From Paracoccaceae bacterium (lineage in GTDB: Bacteria > Pseudomonadota > Alphaproteobacteria > Rhodobacterales > Rhodobacteraceae), in the NCBI GenBank assembly GCA_030065075.1, contig JASJDQ010000001.1, positions 1 through 64,000 on the forward strand: a stretch of 64,000 nt of DNA, read 5' to 3'. Positions 8,186-16,876 of the stretch are shown here, piece by piece. The first letter of the stretch is position 1. Every line of letters begins with the position of its first letter. Position numbers and translations under genes: made by a program. A model generated the notes under the pieces. It saw only the letters and a program-made list of their open reading frames with translations. It was not told the DNA's origin and searched no databases.

Positions 8186-9568
8186 ATGAGCCGTGATCCC
8201 CTCGCTCCTTATCATGGAATTGCACCGGACGCCGCGCGTTCCGTTCTGGGCGATCGATTGGACACCGCTGGCTTCGCAACCATCGCAGAAGCCTGTCGCA
8301 ACGGCCGGGACGATCTGACCAACCGGGGCCTCAACGAACAGGGTCAAAAGGTCCTTAGGCGTTTTTCGACGTGGGAGATCACCAAGTATCTCATTCCCGT
8401 GGCGCCGGCGCATTTCCGACGCGTGCTTCGGCAAAACCCAAATCTGCCTCAGGGCCAGACGGAAACCGAAGGGGGTGCCAAATGGTTCACGGCAGATGAG
8501 GTTCTGCGTCTGCGGGCATTTTTTGCCGCCGAAGGCGCGCAAAATCGGGATTACATGCCCTACCGCCCAGCCGGATTGCCGGCGAAGGTTCTTGCCGTGG
8601 CAAACTTCAAAGGGGGCGTTGGCAAAACCTCGACGGCCGCGCACCTCGCGATGTCCGCGGCCCTTGATGGTTATCGGGTGCTGGTGATCGACCTCGACAG
8701 CCAAGGGTCCATGACATCGATCTTCGGAGGCCAGGTCGCAGATGAATGGCAGACCGTCTTTCCGATCCTGGCGCGGCACTACGGCGAACATCTGAGACGC
8801 GAGAACCAGTCCCGGCTTGACCGCGGTGAGCCTCCCCTGCCCCTTGAGGACACGGTGGCGCAGGCGATGGAACTTGGCGCGCAGGACCTTGCGCAAAGGA
8901 CCCATTGGCCGAACATCGATCTTATTGGCGCGCAGCTCGACCTTTACTGGGCCGAGTTCCAGGTTCCGGTCTGGCGGATGGCCTCGCGCTCGTGGAAGCT
9001 CTGGGACGCCCTCTCAGAGCGTTTGGAGGCCGATGGGATCCTGACCCACTATGACCTGGTCATCCTCGATACACCGCCCGCTCTGGGCTATCTGACGATC
9101 AACGCGCTGGCCGCGGCGGACATCTTGCTGGTCCCGACAGGCGCGTCTTTCCTCGAGTTCGAATCGACAGGCCGTTTCTTCGACATGCTGCATGCCACCT
9201 TCGCCAGCATCGAAGAGGGTGAAAATATCGCGGCCCGCGCGCTTGGACGTCCGGGCCTCGCCTTTGAATGGGATGCCGTGCGGGCGCTGGTGACCCGCTA
9301 CGACAGCGCCCAGCAGGCCGAGTTCGCGGCCCTGATGCAAAGCTATCTCGGAACGGTGCTCTCCCCCTATCGTCAGGACTTCACCGCCTTGGTCGGGCAG
9401 GCCGGGGAGCAGGTGGCGGGTATCTATGAAGCCGATTACCGGGATTTCAACCGCGAAACCTACGCGCGGGGGCGTGCTGCCTTCGACCAGACATGGGCCG
9501 CTGTGAAGCGGCTTCTGATCGGCGCCTGGCGGCGCGATGAGATCGCCGCTCTTGACGCCGCAGAATAG
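8186..9568 (+). CDS. parA: ParA partition ATPase
   Basis: About 460 residues. The Walker A motif is the deviant ParA form FKGGVGKTSTAAHL near residues 141-154, and Walker B/switch motifs are seen in LVIDLDSQGSMTS and YDLVILDTPPALGY. About 130 residues precede the ATPase domain and include a helix-turn-helix-like region (WEITKYLIPVAPAHFRRVL), making this a type Ia ParA that could also repress its own promoter. The ATG at 8186 has GAGG five bases upstream and is preferred to the TTG immediately before it. ParB follows after ten bases. Together with repA this defines the replicon's maintenance module. Confidence 0.92.
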   Translation: MSRDPLAPYHGIAPDAARSVLGDRLDTAGFATIAEACRNGRDDLTNRGLNEQGQKVLRRFSTWEITKYLIPVAPAHFRRVLRQNPNLPQGQTETEGGAKWFTADEVLRLRAFFAAEGAQNRDYMPYRPAGLPAKVLAVANFKGGVGKTSTAAHLAMSAALDGYRVLVIDLDSQGSMTSIFGGQVADEWQTVFPILARHYGEHLRRENQSRLDRGEPPLPLEDTVAQAMELGAQDLAQRTHWPNIDLIGAQLDLYWAEFQVPVWRMASRSWKLWDALSERLEADGILTHYDLVILDTPPALGYLTINALAAADILLVPTGASFLEFESTGRFFDMLHATFASIEEGENIAARALGRPGLAFEWDAVRALVTRYDSAQQAEFAALMQSYLGTVLSPYRQDFTALVGQAGEQVAGIYEADYRDFNRETYARGRAAFDQTWAAVKRLLIGAWRRDEIAALDAAE

Positions 9569-9578
9569 GAGACAGACC

Positions 9579-10535
9579 ATGGCAAAGCGCAAGCGCCTCG
9601 AGTTGCCCAAAGAGCCTTTCTCGCCTGATTTAGAGACCAATACAAACGGTCTCGCGCCGCGTGTGCGGATGCCGATTGCTGAAGTCGCCGGTGACATCTC
9701 GGGCCGCGCAGCCCTTGAAGAGGTGGCTCGCGAGATGACGTTGGCCGAGAGCGAGGGCAGGGTGGTCAAACGCCTGCCGATCGCGGAAATCGGCATGCAG
9801 CACCTTATGCGCGACCGGATGCATCTTGACGACGCAGAAATGGAAGTGTTGAAGGCGTCACTTCTGTCACGCGGACAACAGACACCGATTGAGGTTGTCA
9901 GGGCCGGTGGCGGTCACGAGTTGATATCCGGATATCGCCGTCTGATGGCTCTGCAGGCTATCGGAGAGACCCATGTGCTGGCGCTTGTGAAAAACCCGGA
10001 TGGGGCTGTCGAAGCCTATCAGGCGATGGTCGAGGAAAACGAAGTTCGCGCCGACCTATCGTTCTACGAGCGCGCCAACATCGCGATCGCTTGTGTCGAA
10101 CAGGGGGTTTACAAGACACCGCGAGCGGCCGTGGCTGGGCTGTTTGCCCATGCGCCTGCCGCCAAGCGGTCAAAAATTGCCAGGTTTCTGGTCATTCGGG
10201 AAAAGCTCGGCAAGGCACTGCAGTTTCCGACGGCCATTCCGGAGAAGCTCGGGCTGGCGCTTGCGCAGGCCTTGGAGGCGGATCCGAAGCTCGGAGGACG
10301 GATCGTTGATGCATTGCGCAAGACGCCGCCCGAGACAGCAGTGGCTGAAAGACGGACTCTGGAGCGGGCACTCGAAAGGCGGTCACCGCCGAAGGCAGAG
10401 CCGGAGACGCTTGGCAAGGGTCTGCGGCTCGAAGCGAAGACGGGCAGGGCGGTCCTGTCAGGGCCGGCGATTGACGAAGACTTTCTGGCAAGCCTGCGTC
10501 ATTTCGCGGTTTCGCATGCGAAAGAAAGAGGCTGA
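9579..10535 (+). CDS. parB: ParB partition protein
   Basis: About 318 residues from ATG 9579, which has AGGAGA overlapping the parA stop region; in-frame codons upstream are parA DNA. The N-terminal ParB/Spo0J CTPase-like domain includes IAEIGMQHLMRDRMHLDD and HELISGYRRLMALQAIG, followed by a helix-turn-helix region around YKTPRAAVAGLFAHAPAAKR. The basic N-terminus (AKRKRLELPKEPF) probably contacts ParA. It should bind a centromere site near the par operon, which was not identified with certainty. Two inverted repeats follow the gene. Confidence 0.9.
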   Translation: MAKRKRLELPKEPFSPDLETNTNGLAPRVRMPIAEVAGDISGRAALEEVAREMTLAESEGRVVKRLPIAEIGMQHLMRDRMHLDDAEMEVLKASLLSRGQQTPIEVVRAGGGHELISGYRRLMALQAIGETHVLALVKNPDGAVEAYQAMVEENEVRADLSFYERANIAIACVEQGVYKTPRAAVAGLFAHAPAAKRSKIARFLVIREKLGKALQFPTAIPEKLGLALAQALEADPKLGGRIVDALRKTPPETAVAERRTLERALERRSPPKAEPETLGKGLRLEAKTGRAVLSGPAIDEDFLASLRHFAVSHAKERG

Positions 10536-10550
10536 GCACCCAATAAAATA

Positions 10551-10584
10551 AGGCAATTTCTCTTTGTCTCTCTGGAAATTGCCT
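10551..10584. terminator. 10-bp perfect inverted repeat after parB
   Basis: AGGCAATTTC at 10551-10560 pairs exactly with GAAATTGCCT at 10575-10584 across a 14-base pyrimidine-rich loop. It lacks a following T-run, so it is either a weak terminator for parB or a protein-binding palindrome such as a centromere element. Confidence 0.45.
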
Positions 10585-10603
10585 GGGTGGACGCTGCAAA
10601 GAT

Positions 10604-10631
10604 AAAGCCCCGGAGCATGCTCCGGGGCTTT
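10604..10631. terminator. 28-bp perfect palindrome, bidirectional terminator
   Basis: The sequence from AAAGCCCCGGAGC through its mirror GCTCCGGGGCTTT is a perfect palindrome centred on GCATGC. The GC-rich stem is flanked by A and T triplets on each side, and it lies between the convergent ends of parB and the beta-helix gene. That is the expected form of a terminator used from both directions. Confidence 0.8.
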
Positions 10632-10652
10632 GAATGCTCGATGTTTCCGGGA

Positions 10653-13600
10653 TCAGCCCGCGAGAAGCAGGTCTTCGTCACCCTCGTTCGAGGAAACGGT
10701 TGCGGTTTCGCTGACCACGCCTTGACCGTCGGTCAGCGCGTTCCAGAGGGCTTGGTAGCCATTTGTGACGTCGCTTTCCTGTCCGACTGTCTGGACCGAC
10801 ACGCTGCCGTTGCCGGAGCTCAGCTGCAGCGTGACGCTGTCGGCTGCATAGTCGATCACGATCGTGGCGTTCCTGCTGCCGAGGCCACCGACGACGGCGT
10901 CATCGAAGAGCCCTGTTATCTCGTCAGCGCTCATCAAGGTAAGCTTGCTGCCGTTCGAAGCCGACAAGCCCGCGAGATTGATCTCAAGCGTCGAGTTGCC
11001 AAGATCGATGCCCGATTGGACGTCCGGTCTGTCATCGAAAGAGCCTGTGCGGAACTCTTCGATGGTTCCCAAAGCGCCATTTTCGGCGGCGAAGGCGAGG
11101 GTGGCACCATCGTGCATATCGAGAATTGCCATACCGCCGTCATCACCGTCGAAACCAATCGCGGCATCTCCAACCACAGAGAGTTTGTCGCCGTCCTCTA
11201 GATCGTACTCGGCGCCACCTGTGGCCAGCACAGTCTGGCCGCCACTGGCCGTCAGATCGACACCCGACATCTCGCCGGTGTTGACGAAGCGGCCGCTTTC
11301 GATGTTCACATCGATGTCTGACCCATCCGAACCGTCGATCCAGGCTTGGCCCGCACCTTCGATATTGAGCGTGCCACCGTTCTCTCCGGCGTGCTGACCG
11401 GAGTTGGTTGCGGTCATCCCGTTGCTCACGGTCAACTTGCTGCCATAGACGTTCAGAGCACCGCCCTCGCCGAAGTCGAGCGTATCGATAGTCGTGGTGT
11501 CCGAACCGAATACCACATGGTTGCCAGCAAGATCGACGCTGTCGCCATCCTGCACGCCGGGCAGATCCTCGGTATCCCAGTTCATCCGGTTGTCCCAGCG
11601 AACGCCGTCCCCGAGATCATCCGGCACGAAGCGCAACGTGGTTTCCGTGCCGCGGATATCCGGTGCAATGCCAAAGCCGGTCTGGAAGAATTGAATGATC
11701 AGGTCGGCATCGACAACATCTTCGAACTTGCCGTCGGCTTGCGCACGCAGATAGTCGGCCAGATCCGCAATCGTCGCGTTGTTGTCGCCCAGGAGAGCGG
11801 CCGTAAAGCGCTGGATTGTGGTCTGATCGAGGACGTTGGTGTCAAGTCCTTCGACATTCTGATCGGGTGACCAGAACTGTTCCCGCACCGCCGCCCAGTT
11901 GTAGATGATCGTGTCGTTATAGAAGGGATCATCTGTCTGCAGCGCGTGCTGGGTCCACTCTTTCCACTGTAGTTCCGCGGGATTGTTGGGGTCAGCCAGA
12001 TGCGCGATGATGTTGTCGACGAGCGACGACAGTTCCGCCTTGTCGTTGATGCCCCAGCTCAGGGCGCCGATATTGTCGGCGTCCTTGTGGGCGGCGGACG
12101 TGATGACATTGTCCACGGCCAAGGTGTAATTGCCGACCCCGCCGTTGTCATAGTAGTCGCCGCCATAGAAGCTAACGCCGGCGTTGTTATCGAGGATCAC
12201 GTTGTCTTCGATAAAGCCCCCGGAGCGCACCTGAACACCATAGGAACTGGCGCGCATGGTGATCGTGTCACGGAGTGTGACATCCAAGTTGCTGGCGTCG
12301 TGGTACATGTTGTGGTTGTACTGATTGGGCGGCATCGGGTCAGAGCCTTTGCCATCCGGGTCATAGCCATCTGCCCAGCCGTTATGGTCGAAGAAAAGCC
12401 CTTCAAGCAGAAGCCCATCAATGTCGTTGGTGTACATGCCTTGCTTGCGGTCCCCAGCCTCCCAACTGGTCCCATTCTTCGGAGCAAATCGAATAGCATC
12501 GTAGACCTCGGAATTGCGGAGCGTAATTCCCTCGGAACGCTGCAGGATCAGCGAGCTTTCAGTCACCTTGATATTATCGTAGATGATATTCTCGCCGAAG
12601 AGGAGCCCGACTCCGTCCTCGAAGTGAAGATCCTGAATGACGACATTGGAACTCGATTCCTGATGCTGGAAGAATCTTTGGGCGATGATCGGCCGGTCAC
12701 CTTCACCCCAGGCACCGATATAAAGCGGGTTGAGCTCGCTTTCACCATGGGTATCCCGGTTCAGGAGCCGCTGTTCACCGCTTGAAAAGGGGTTGTCGAG
12801 CAACTCCTTGTACTCGTATCCGCGCTCTATGAGCAGCCAGTTCGACGTCACGGATCCACGTGGAGTCACGTGGTTCCAGAGCATCGTGGCCGCTTCTTCG
12901 TCGAGTGCCGTGTCTTCGCTTTGACCATATTGCGGATTGGCGGCAAGCCACTTGCCATCAATGCTGGAGGCGCTGATGCCTTCCATCGCGGCGATATCCG
13001 CGCGCGAGAGCGCGCTGTTGGAGCCCGATACATAGACTTTGACGTGGTTTTCACCGTGTTCGACGACTATTTTGTCATTTTCGTCGGTTTCCAGCATGTA
13101 GTGGGCTTCGCCGGTGCCCCAGCCGCCATCCAGAACGCCTTCGCTGACGCTGACGGCGACACCATGGACCGAAGTCGATCCGTTGGAGTGGGTGATTTCA
13201 TAGGAGAAATCCATCGATCCTTTGAAATCCGACTGCGTCATGACCAACGCCATCGTGTTGTCCGGATTGACGGTGATCGTGCCGTGCTCGACATCGTTCA
13301 GAATGCGAATGGACGCCACGTCGTCGCTGTCGGGAGACAGCGTGGTGACTCGCCCGCCTATGACCTCAATGCGACTATCTGCCGTGACAACTTCGCCGGC
13401 GTCCACATCGTCGCCCGCGCCCGGGTTTTCGGGCGGCAGCGGTTCCGGATCCGCCACAGTGCCCGGTTCAGATGTTCCTGACTGCGTCGGCTCTTCCGGC
13501 TGTGTCGGTTCTTCCGGCTGTGTCGGCTCCTCCGGCTGCGTCGGCTCCTCCGGCTGCGTCGGCTCTTCCGGCTGCGTCGGCTCTTCCGACTGCGTCGGCT

Positions 13601-14480
13601 CCTCCGGCTGCGTCGGCTCTTCCGGCTGCGTCGGCTCTTCCGGCTGCGTCGGTTCTTCCGACTGCGTCGGCTCTTCCGGTTGTGTCGGTTCTTCCGACTG
13701 CGTCGGTTCTTCCGACTGCGTCGGCTCTTCCGGTTGTGTCGGTTCTTCCGACTGCGTCGGCTCTTCCGGCTGCGTCGGCTCTTCCGACTGCGTCGGCTCT
13801 TCCGACTGCGTCGGCTCCTCCGGCTGCGTCGGCTCTTCCGGCTGCGTCGGCTCTTCCGGCTGCGTCGGTTCTTCCGGCTGGACCGTCGCTTCGACCTCCA
13901 TCGTGATGACGCGACTTTCGGTCATACGACCGGTGCCATTCGCGCCGTCAAAGACTTCGACCGCAAGGGTGTACATTCCGCCTTCGGAGAACATGGGCCT
14001 GGAACCCGAACCCTGCAGATCGCCACCATTATCCCCGAACATGGCGAAGGGTTCGATGCTTTCCGTGCGCGTGGTTGCGCCGTCGTCGAAGTTGAACGAG
14101 ACGCTGCCGGTCTGCGATCCGGCTTCCGGAACGTAGATGACGGCCAGGTTCGGATCGTTCACAAGATTGCCACTGAGCCGCATCCCGTCTGTGATCTCCG
14201 TGATCACCTCGTCGGTACGGGCGTCCAAGAGCAAAATGGTGCCATTCGTCGTGCTTGGCTCTTCCGCCACCGGCTCGCCGTTGTTCGGGGTTTCATCTTC
14301 ATCCGTGACCGTGTCGTCATTCTGGACTGGGGACGTCGGTTGGCGGTCACCATTGGATGAAGGAGCCGGGTCCTCATTGGTGCTGCGTGACGTGCCGGAC
14401 GTTTCGCCGGAGCCGCGCGATGACATGGAGACGCCGCCGATCACACCGAGGAGTCCAAGCAAGGAAAGCAGGATGTTCAC
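10653..14480 (-). CDS. Large secreted beta-helix protein with PEEPTQ hexapeptide repeats
   Basis: A 1275-residue protein starting at GTG 14480 with AGGAGA eight bases upstream. Residues 1-20 are a hydrophobic signal or anchor (MNILLSLLGLLGVIGGVSM), followed by a low-complexity acidic linker. A beta-sandwich-like domain spans about 85-195. Residues 200-333 are 22 copies of PEEPTQ or SEEPTQ, a stiff cell-wall-spanning type stalk. A cadherin-like domain follows to about 440, then a right-handed parallel beta-helix (about 500-850) containing YIGAWGEGDRPI. The rest is repetitive beta structure rich in Asp and Gly. It resembles polysaccharide lyase or spike proteins, so binding or trimming of the exopolysaccharide is plausible. 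The C-terminus (EDLLLAG) is not a recognised sorting tail. Confidence 0.7.
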   Translation of the reverse strand: MNILLSLLGLLGVIGGVSMSSRGSGETSGTSRSTNEDPAPSSNGDRQPTSPVQNDDTVTDEDETPNNGEPVAEEPSTTNGTILLLDARTDEVITEITDGMRLSGNLVNDPNLAVIYVPEAGSQTGSVSFNFDDGATTRTESIEPFAMFGDNGGDLQGSGSRPMFSEGGMYTLAVEVFDGANGTGRMTESRVITMEVEATVQPEEPTQPEEPTQPEEPTQPEEPTQSEEPTQSEEPTQPEEPTQSEEPTQPEEPTQSEEPTQSEEPTQPEEPTQSEEPTQPEEPTQPEEPTQPEEPTQSEEPTQPEEPTQPEEPTQPEEPTQPEEPTQPEEPTQSGTSEPGTVADPEPLPPENPGAGDDVDAGEVVTADSRIEVIGGRVTTLSPDSDDVASIRILNDVEHGTITVNPDNTMALVMTQSDFKGSMDFSYEITHSNGSTSVHGVAVSVSEGVLDGGWGTGEAHYMLETDENDKIVVEHGENHVKVYVSGSNSALSRADIAAMEGISASSIDGKWLAANPQYGQSEDTALDEEAATMLWNHVTPRGSVTSNWLLIERGYEYKELLDNPFSSGEQRLLNRDTHGESELNPLYIGAWGEGDRPIIAQRFFQHQESSSNVVIQDLHFEDGVGLLFGENIIYDNIKVTESSLILQRSEGITLRNSEVYDAIRFAPKNGTSWEAGDRKQGMYTNDIDGLLLEGLFFDHNGWADGYDPDGKGSDPMPPNQYNHNMYHDASNLDVTLRDTITMRASSYGVQVRSGGFIEDNVILDNNAGVSFYGGDYYDNGGVGNYTLAVDNVITSAAHKDADNIGALSWGINDKAELSSLVDNIIAHLADPNNPAELQWKEWTQHALQTDDPFYNDTIIYNWAAVREQFWSPDQNVEGLDTNVLDQTTIQRFTAALLGDNNATIADLADYLRAQADGKFEDVVDADLIIQFFQTGFGIAPDIRGTETTLRFVPDDLGDGVRWDNRMNWDTEDLPGVQDGDSVDLAGNHVVFGSDTTTIDTLDFGEGGALNVYGSKLTVSNGMTATNSGQHAGENGGTLNIEGAGQAWIDGSDGSDIDVNIESGRFVNTGEMSGVDLTASGGQTVLATGGAEYDLEDGDKLSVVGDAAIGFDGDDGGMAILDMHDGATLAFAAENGALGTIEEFRTGSFDDRPDVQSGIDLGNSTLEINLAGLSASNGSKLTLMSADEITGLFDDAVVGGLGSRNATIVIDYAADSVTLQLSSGNGSVSVQTVGQESDVTNGYQALWNALTDGQGVVSETATVSSNEGDEDLLLAG
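13480..13878. repeat. 18-bp coding minisatellite, 22 copies
   Basis: On the plus strand the unit is CTGCGTCGGCTCTTCCGG and variants; on the coding strand each unit encodes (P/S)EEPTQ. The serine or proline codon alternates irregularly along the array, and synonymous variants such as TGTGTCGGTTCTTCCGG recur in blocks, which suggests expansion by slippage or unequal crossing-over. Copy number changes of one unit stay in frame. Confidence 0.92.
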
Positions 14481-14839
14481 AGTGTCTCTCCTACTTGCTT
14501 CGCAGTACTATGGTGCGGTCGTGTTTCAGTGACATAGTTCATGAGTGAGCAGGGCCATCTTTGTTGTTCAAGTGAGGACAGAAACGGGTCAACCACATAA
14601 AACTTGAGGAAAAATCGAAACGGAATTTGTCCAAACTAAGGCAAGTTTAGAGCCAAATTGTTCGCGACTTTCTCCTCGGTGGACGTTGATCGATTTTGTC
14701 CTGCACTATTGGTTTTTTCGAAACAATCCCCCCCCAAGACATAGGAATTATTCCGCTAACCCGGCATCAGGGTGTGGGCGGAGATCGGCTCAAAAGACAG
14801 CGGTTAAGCTTTACTTAAGCAGACTCCGCATATGTTGAC
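14481..14839. other. 359-bp divergent intergenic region
   Basis: It lies between the divergent beta-helix gene and a glycosyltransferase gene and is more AT-rich than its surroundings. It presumably carries both promoters. I saw a C-run at 14731-14738 and a near-palindrome around GTTAAGCTTTACTTAAGC at 14802-14819, but no convincing -35/-10 pair and no open frame of note. Confidence 0.4.
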
Positions 14840-15985
14840 GTGTTTGCTCTCAAGGTGCGTGACGTGACCGCTGCAGTTATTCGCTCCTGTGCACCTCTCC
14901 TTCGACCAGTTGCACGCGGCCTTCGGGAAGGACCGATTCTGCTTCGGGCGCTGCGACGGGGCAGGGGGAGAAGGGTCGTGTTCTTTCCCGCTTACAGTCG
15001 CAAGGGCGCGGCTCTTCTGAGGATCTACAACGTCGCGAGTGTCATGCGCGACATGGGATGGGACATTCATGTGCTTCCCTGGAAGCTGACCTTGCCGCAA
15101 CGTCTCCGATGTCTGGCGGCGCTGCGTCCGGATGCGGTGCTTATGCAGGGAACCCGGCATCCTCTGAACCGACCGGCTTTCTTCCCGGGCGAGAGGATCG
15201 TTCTGGACCTGGATGACTGCGATTTCCATTTGCCGCAGTTCGCGGCATCGGTCGAACAGGCCATGCCACAGGTGGCGGCGGTGATCGCAGGTTCCGAGTA
15301 CATCGCAGATTGGTGCCGGAATGCGGGCGCTGCCGAGACCCGTGTCGTCTGGACAGGAGCGACTGTGACGAAGCAGGTCCGCCCCCCGCAAGCCGGTCGC
15401 GCACCGGTCGTGGCCTGGGCTCAAACCCGACCGATGACATACCGGAATGAGGCAGATCTTGTTCGCACCGTCATGGCGCGGGTCGCCGCAATCTGCCCCG
15501 GTGTCACGCTTCGACTTTACGACCGCGCCGATGGTGACGATCCAGCCTTTGCGCAAAGCTTTGAACAACTGGGGCTGAAGGTCGAGTGGCAGAAACGAAT
15601 GGGATATGATGCTTTCCTCCGAAGCTTCGACGATGTCGCCCTCGGCCTGGCGCCTCTGATGGAAGACGATCCCTTTTGCCGCGGCAAGAGCTTTGGAAAA
15701 GTTCTTGCCTACCTTGATCGTGGTATTCCCGTCGTCGCCAGCGATATCGGAGAGCCGGGCCTGTTCTTCTCACCGGACACGGGCAGCCTTTGCCGGACCG
15801 TCGAAGAGTGGACCGAAAACATAACCTGGCTTTTGTCAGATGATCAGGCGCGCCAAGGGGTTGCCGACGCCGCGTTTTCCGCGTTTCAGAAGAAGCTGTC
15901 TGTTGAGACCTCTGCGGAACGCGTGGCGCGTGTTTTAACCGGGGTGATCGGGGGAAACACCGGACACGCAGATCTGTCAATTTAA
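14840..15985 (+). CDS. GT-B fold glycosyltransferase (family 4-like)
   Basis: A 381-residue cytoplasmic protein. The N-terminal domain has VVFFPAYSRKGAALLRIYNVA and LDLDDCDFHLPQF. The C-terminal domain has the nucleotide-sugar-binding pattern GKSFGKVLAYLDRGIPVVAS, which includes the EX7E-like region of GT-B enzymes in degenerate form. It probably adds one sugar to the lipid-linked repeat unit. The GTG at 14840 has no good ribosome site; GTG 14855 is an alternative. It stands alone, followed by about 470 bases without a clear gene, and is divergent from the beta-helix gene. The sugar donor cannot be predicted. Confidence 0.72.
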   Translation: MFALKVRDVTAAVIRSCAPLLRPVARGLREGPILLRALRRGRGRRVVFFPAYSRKGAALLRIYNVASVMRDMGWDIHVLPWKLTLPQRLRCLAALRPDAVLMQGTRHPLNRPAFFPGERIVLDLDDCDFHLPQFAASVEQAMPQVAAVIAGSEYIADWCRNAGAAETRVVWTGATVTKQVRPPQAGRAPVVAWAQTRPMTYRNEADLVRTVMARVAAICPGVTLRLYDRADGDDPAFAQSFEQLGLKVEWQKRMGYDAFLRSFDDVALGLAPLMEDDPFCRGKSFGKVLAYLDRGIPVVASDIGEPGLFFSPDTGSLCRTVEEWTENITWLLSDDQARQGVADAAFSAFQKKLSVETSAERVARVLTGVIGGNTGHADLSI

Positions 15986-16001
15986 CATAATCCTCATTAT
16001 G
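15986..16001. terminator. Small AT-rich hairpin after the glycosyltransferase
   Basis: CATAAT-CCTC-ATTATG is a perfect 6-bp inverted repeat starting one base after the stop codon. The stem is AT-rich and has no T-run, so it would be a weak terminator. Confidence 0.3.
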
Positions 16002-16453
16002 CAACAGGACGTTGTAGCCGGGCATTTTCTAACGCGGGTTGCGACACTTCCCTTGTCCTGCTGGAGAACATGAGCGCCGCACCGAGCTTGTCTCCGCAGG
16101 TGTGTCAGATAGCTCACTGCTATGGGGCTCGGACCGCCGCCGAAGACAATTAGTATGTTCAACCAACGTCCATTCGATATTGTCCGGGAACGTCATCAAA
16201 TACGCTACGTGGTGCCGGTTTCGGCCGCCGCCGACCTGTCCGAAACGTGAAATCACTGCATGTCCCAGCTGTCTCTACATCAAGCGCCCGCAGAGATCGA
16301 AATACTCAAGACAACGCCCCAGTCTGAGACCGACTGTCGTTTCGCGCAAAAAAGCTCCCCTTGGGCGCCCGAGTATCGCCGTCATGTAAGTGATCCGGTC
16401 GTCCATTCCATCGGAAGCCAGAACCCGGATTTCGCGCTTACCGGAGGCCGTGC
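16002..16453. other. Gene-poor stretch with a possible gene remnant
   Basis: No convincing intact gene was found. On the minus strand a frame from 16162 begins MNILIVFGGGPSPIAVSYL, which looks like the first beta-strand of a glycosyltransferase, but it loses coherence after about 45 codons and runs into the end of the upstream gene. It may be a decayed fragment or chance. The promoter of the GtrA-DprE1-DprE2 operon should lie near the right end. Confidence 0.3.
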
Positions 16454-16876
16454 GTGACCCTGCGCGGCCTGATCCTGCGCTATGCCGCCTTTGCCGTTCT
16501 GGCGACCATCGTTAATCTGGGTGTTCAGCGCTTGGTGCTCGCCTTTGGCGAAACCGCACTTTTCTTCGTGCTTGCGGTCGGGGCCGGAACGCTGGCGGGC
16601 CTTGTGGTCAAGTATATCCTCGACAAGCGCTGGATTTTCTATGACCTCGATACGGGTGTGAAAGCCCATGGTGAGAAATTCACGCGATATACCGCGATGG
16701 GACTGATCACCACTGCGATCTTTTGGGGCATGGAAACCGCCTTCTGGCTGATCTGGCAGACCGACAAGATGCGCGAGTTGGGCGCGATCATCGGTCTCTC
16801 GATCGGCTATGTCGCCAAATATCAGCTCGACCGCCGCTACGTGTTCACCGACAGCAGGCTGGAGCAGACGGCATGA
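16454..16876 (+). CDS. GtrA-family membrane protein of the arabinose-lipid cassette
   Basis: A 140-residue GtrA-like protein with four predicted membrane helices: a first near LILRYAAFAVLATIVNLGVQ, then three more ending at YVAKYQLDRRYVF. The RWIF and RRYVF basic-aromatic ends are typical of the family. GtrA proteins are thought to flip polyprenyl-phosphate sugars or to recruit transferases. Position is telling: it is followed with ATGA overlap by DprE1 and DprE2 homologs, the same order as Rv3789-Rv3790-Rv3791 in Mycobacterium tuberculosis. I infer a role in transferring polyprenyl-phosphate arabinose across the membrane. The start is GTG at 16454, just after the GGAGG of ACCGGAGGCC. Confidence 0.85.
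   Translation: MTLRGLILRYAAFAVLATIVNLGVQRLVLAFGETALFFVLAVGAGTLAGLVVKYILDKRWIFYDLDTGVKAHGEKFTRYTAMGLITTAIFWGMETAFWLIWQTDKMRELGAIIGLSIGYVAKYQLDRRYVFTDSRLEQTA

Noticed and set aside
13480-13878. CRISPR-like repeat array
   Set aside because: The 18-bp units are contiguous with no unique spacers and encode an in-frame protein repeat.
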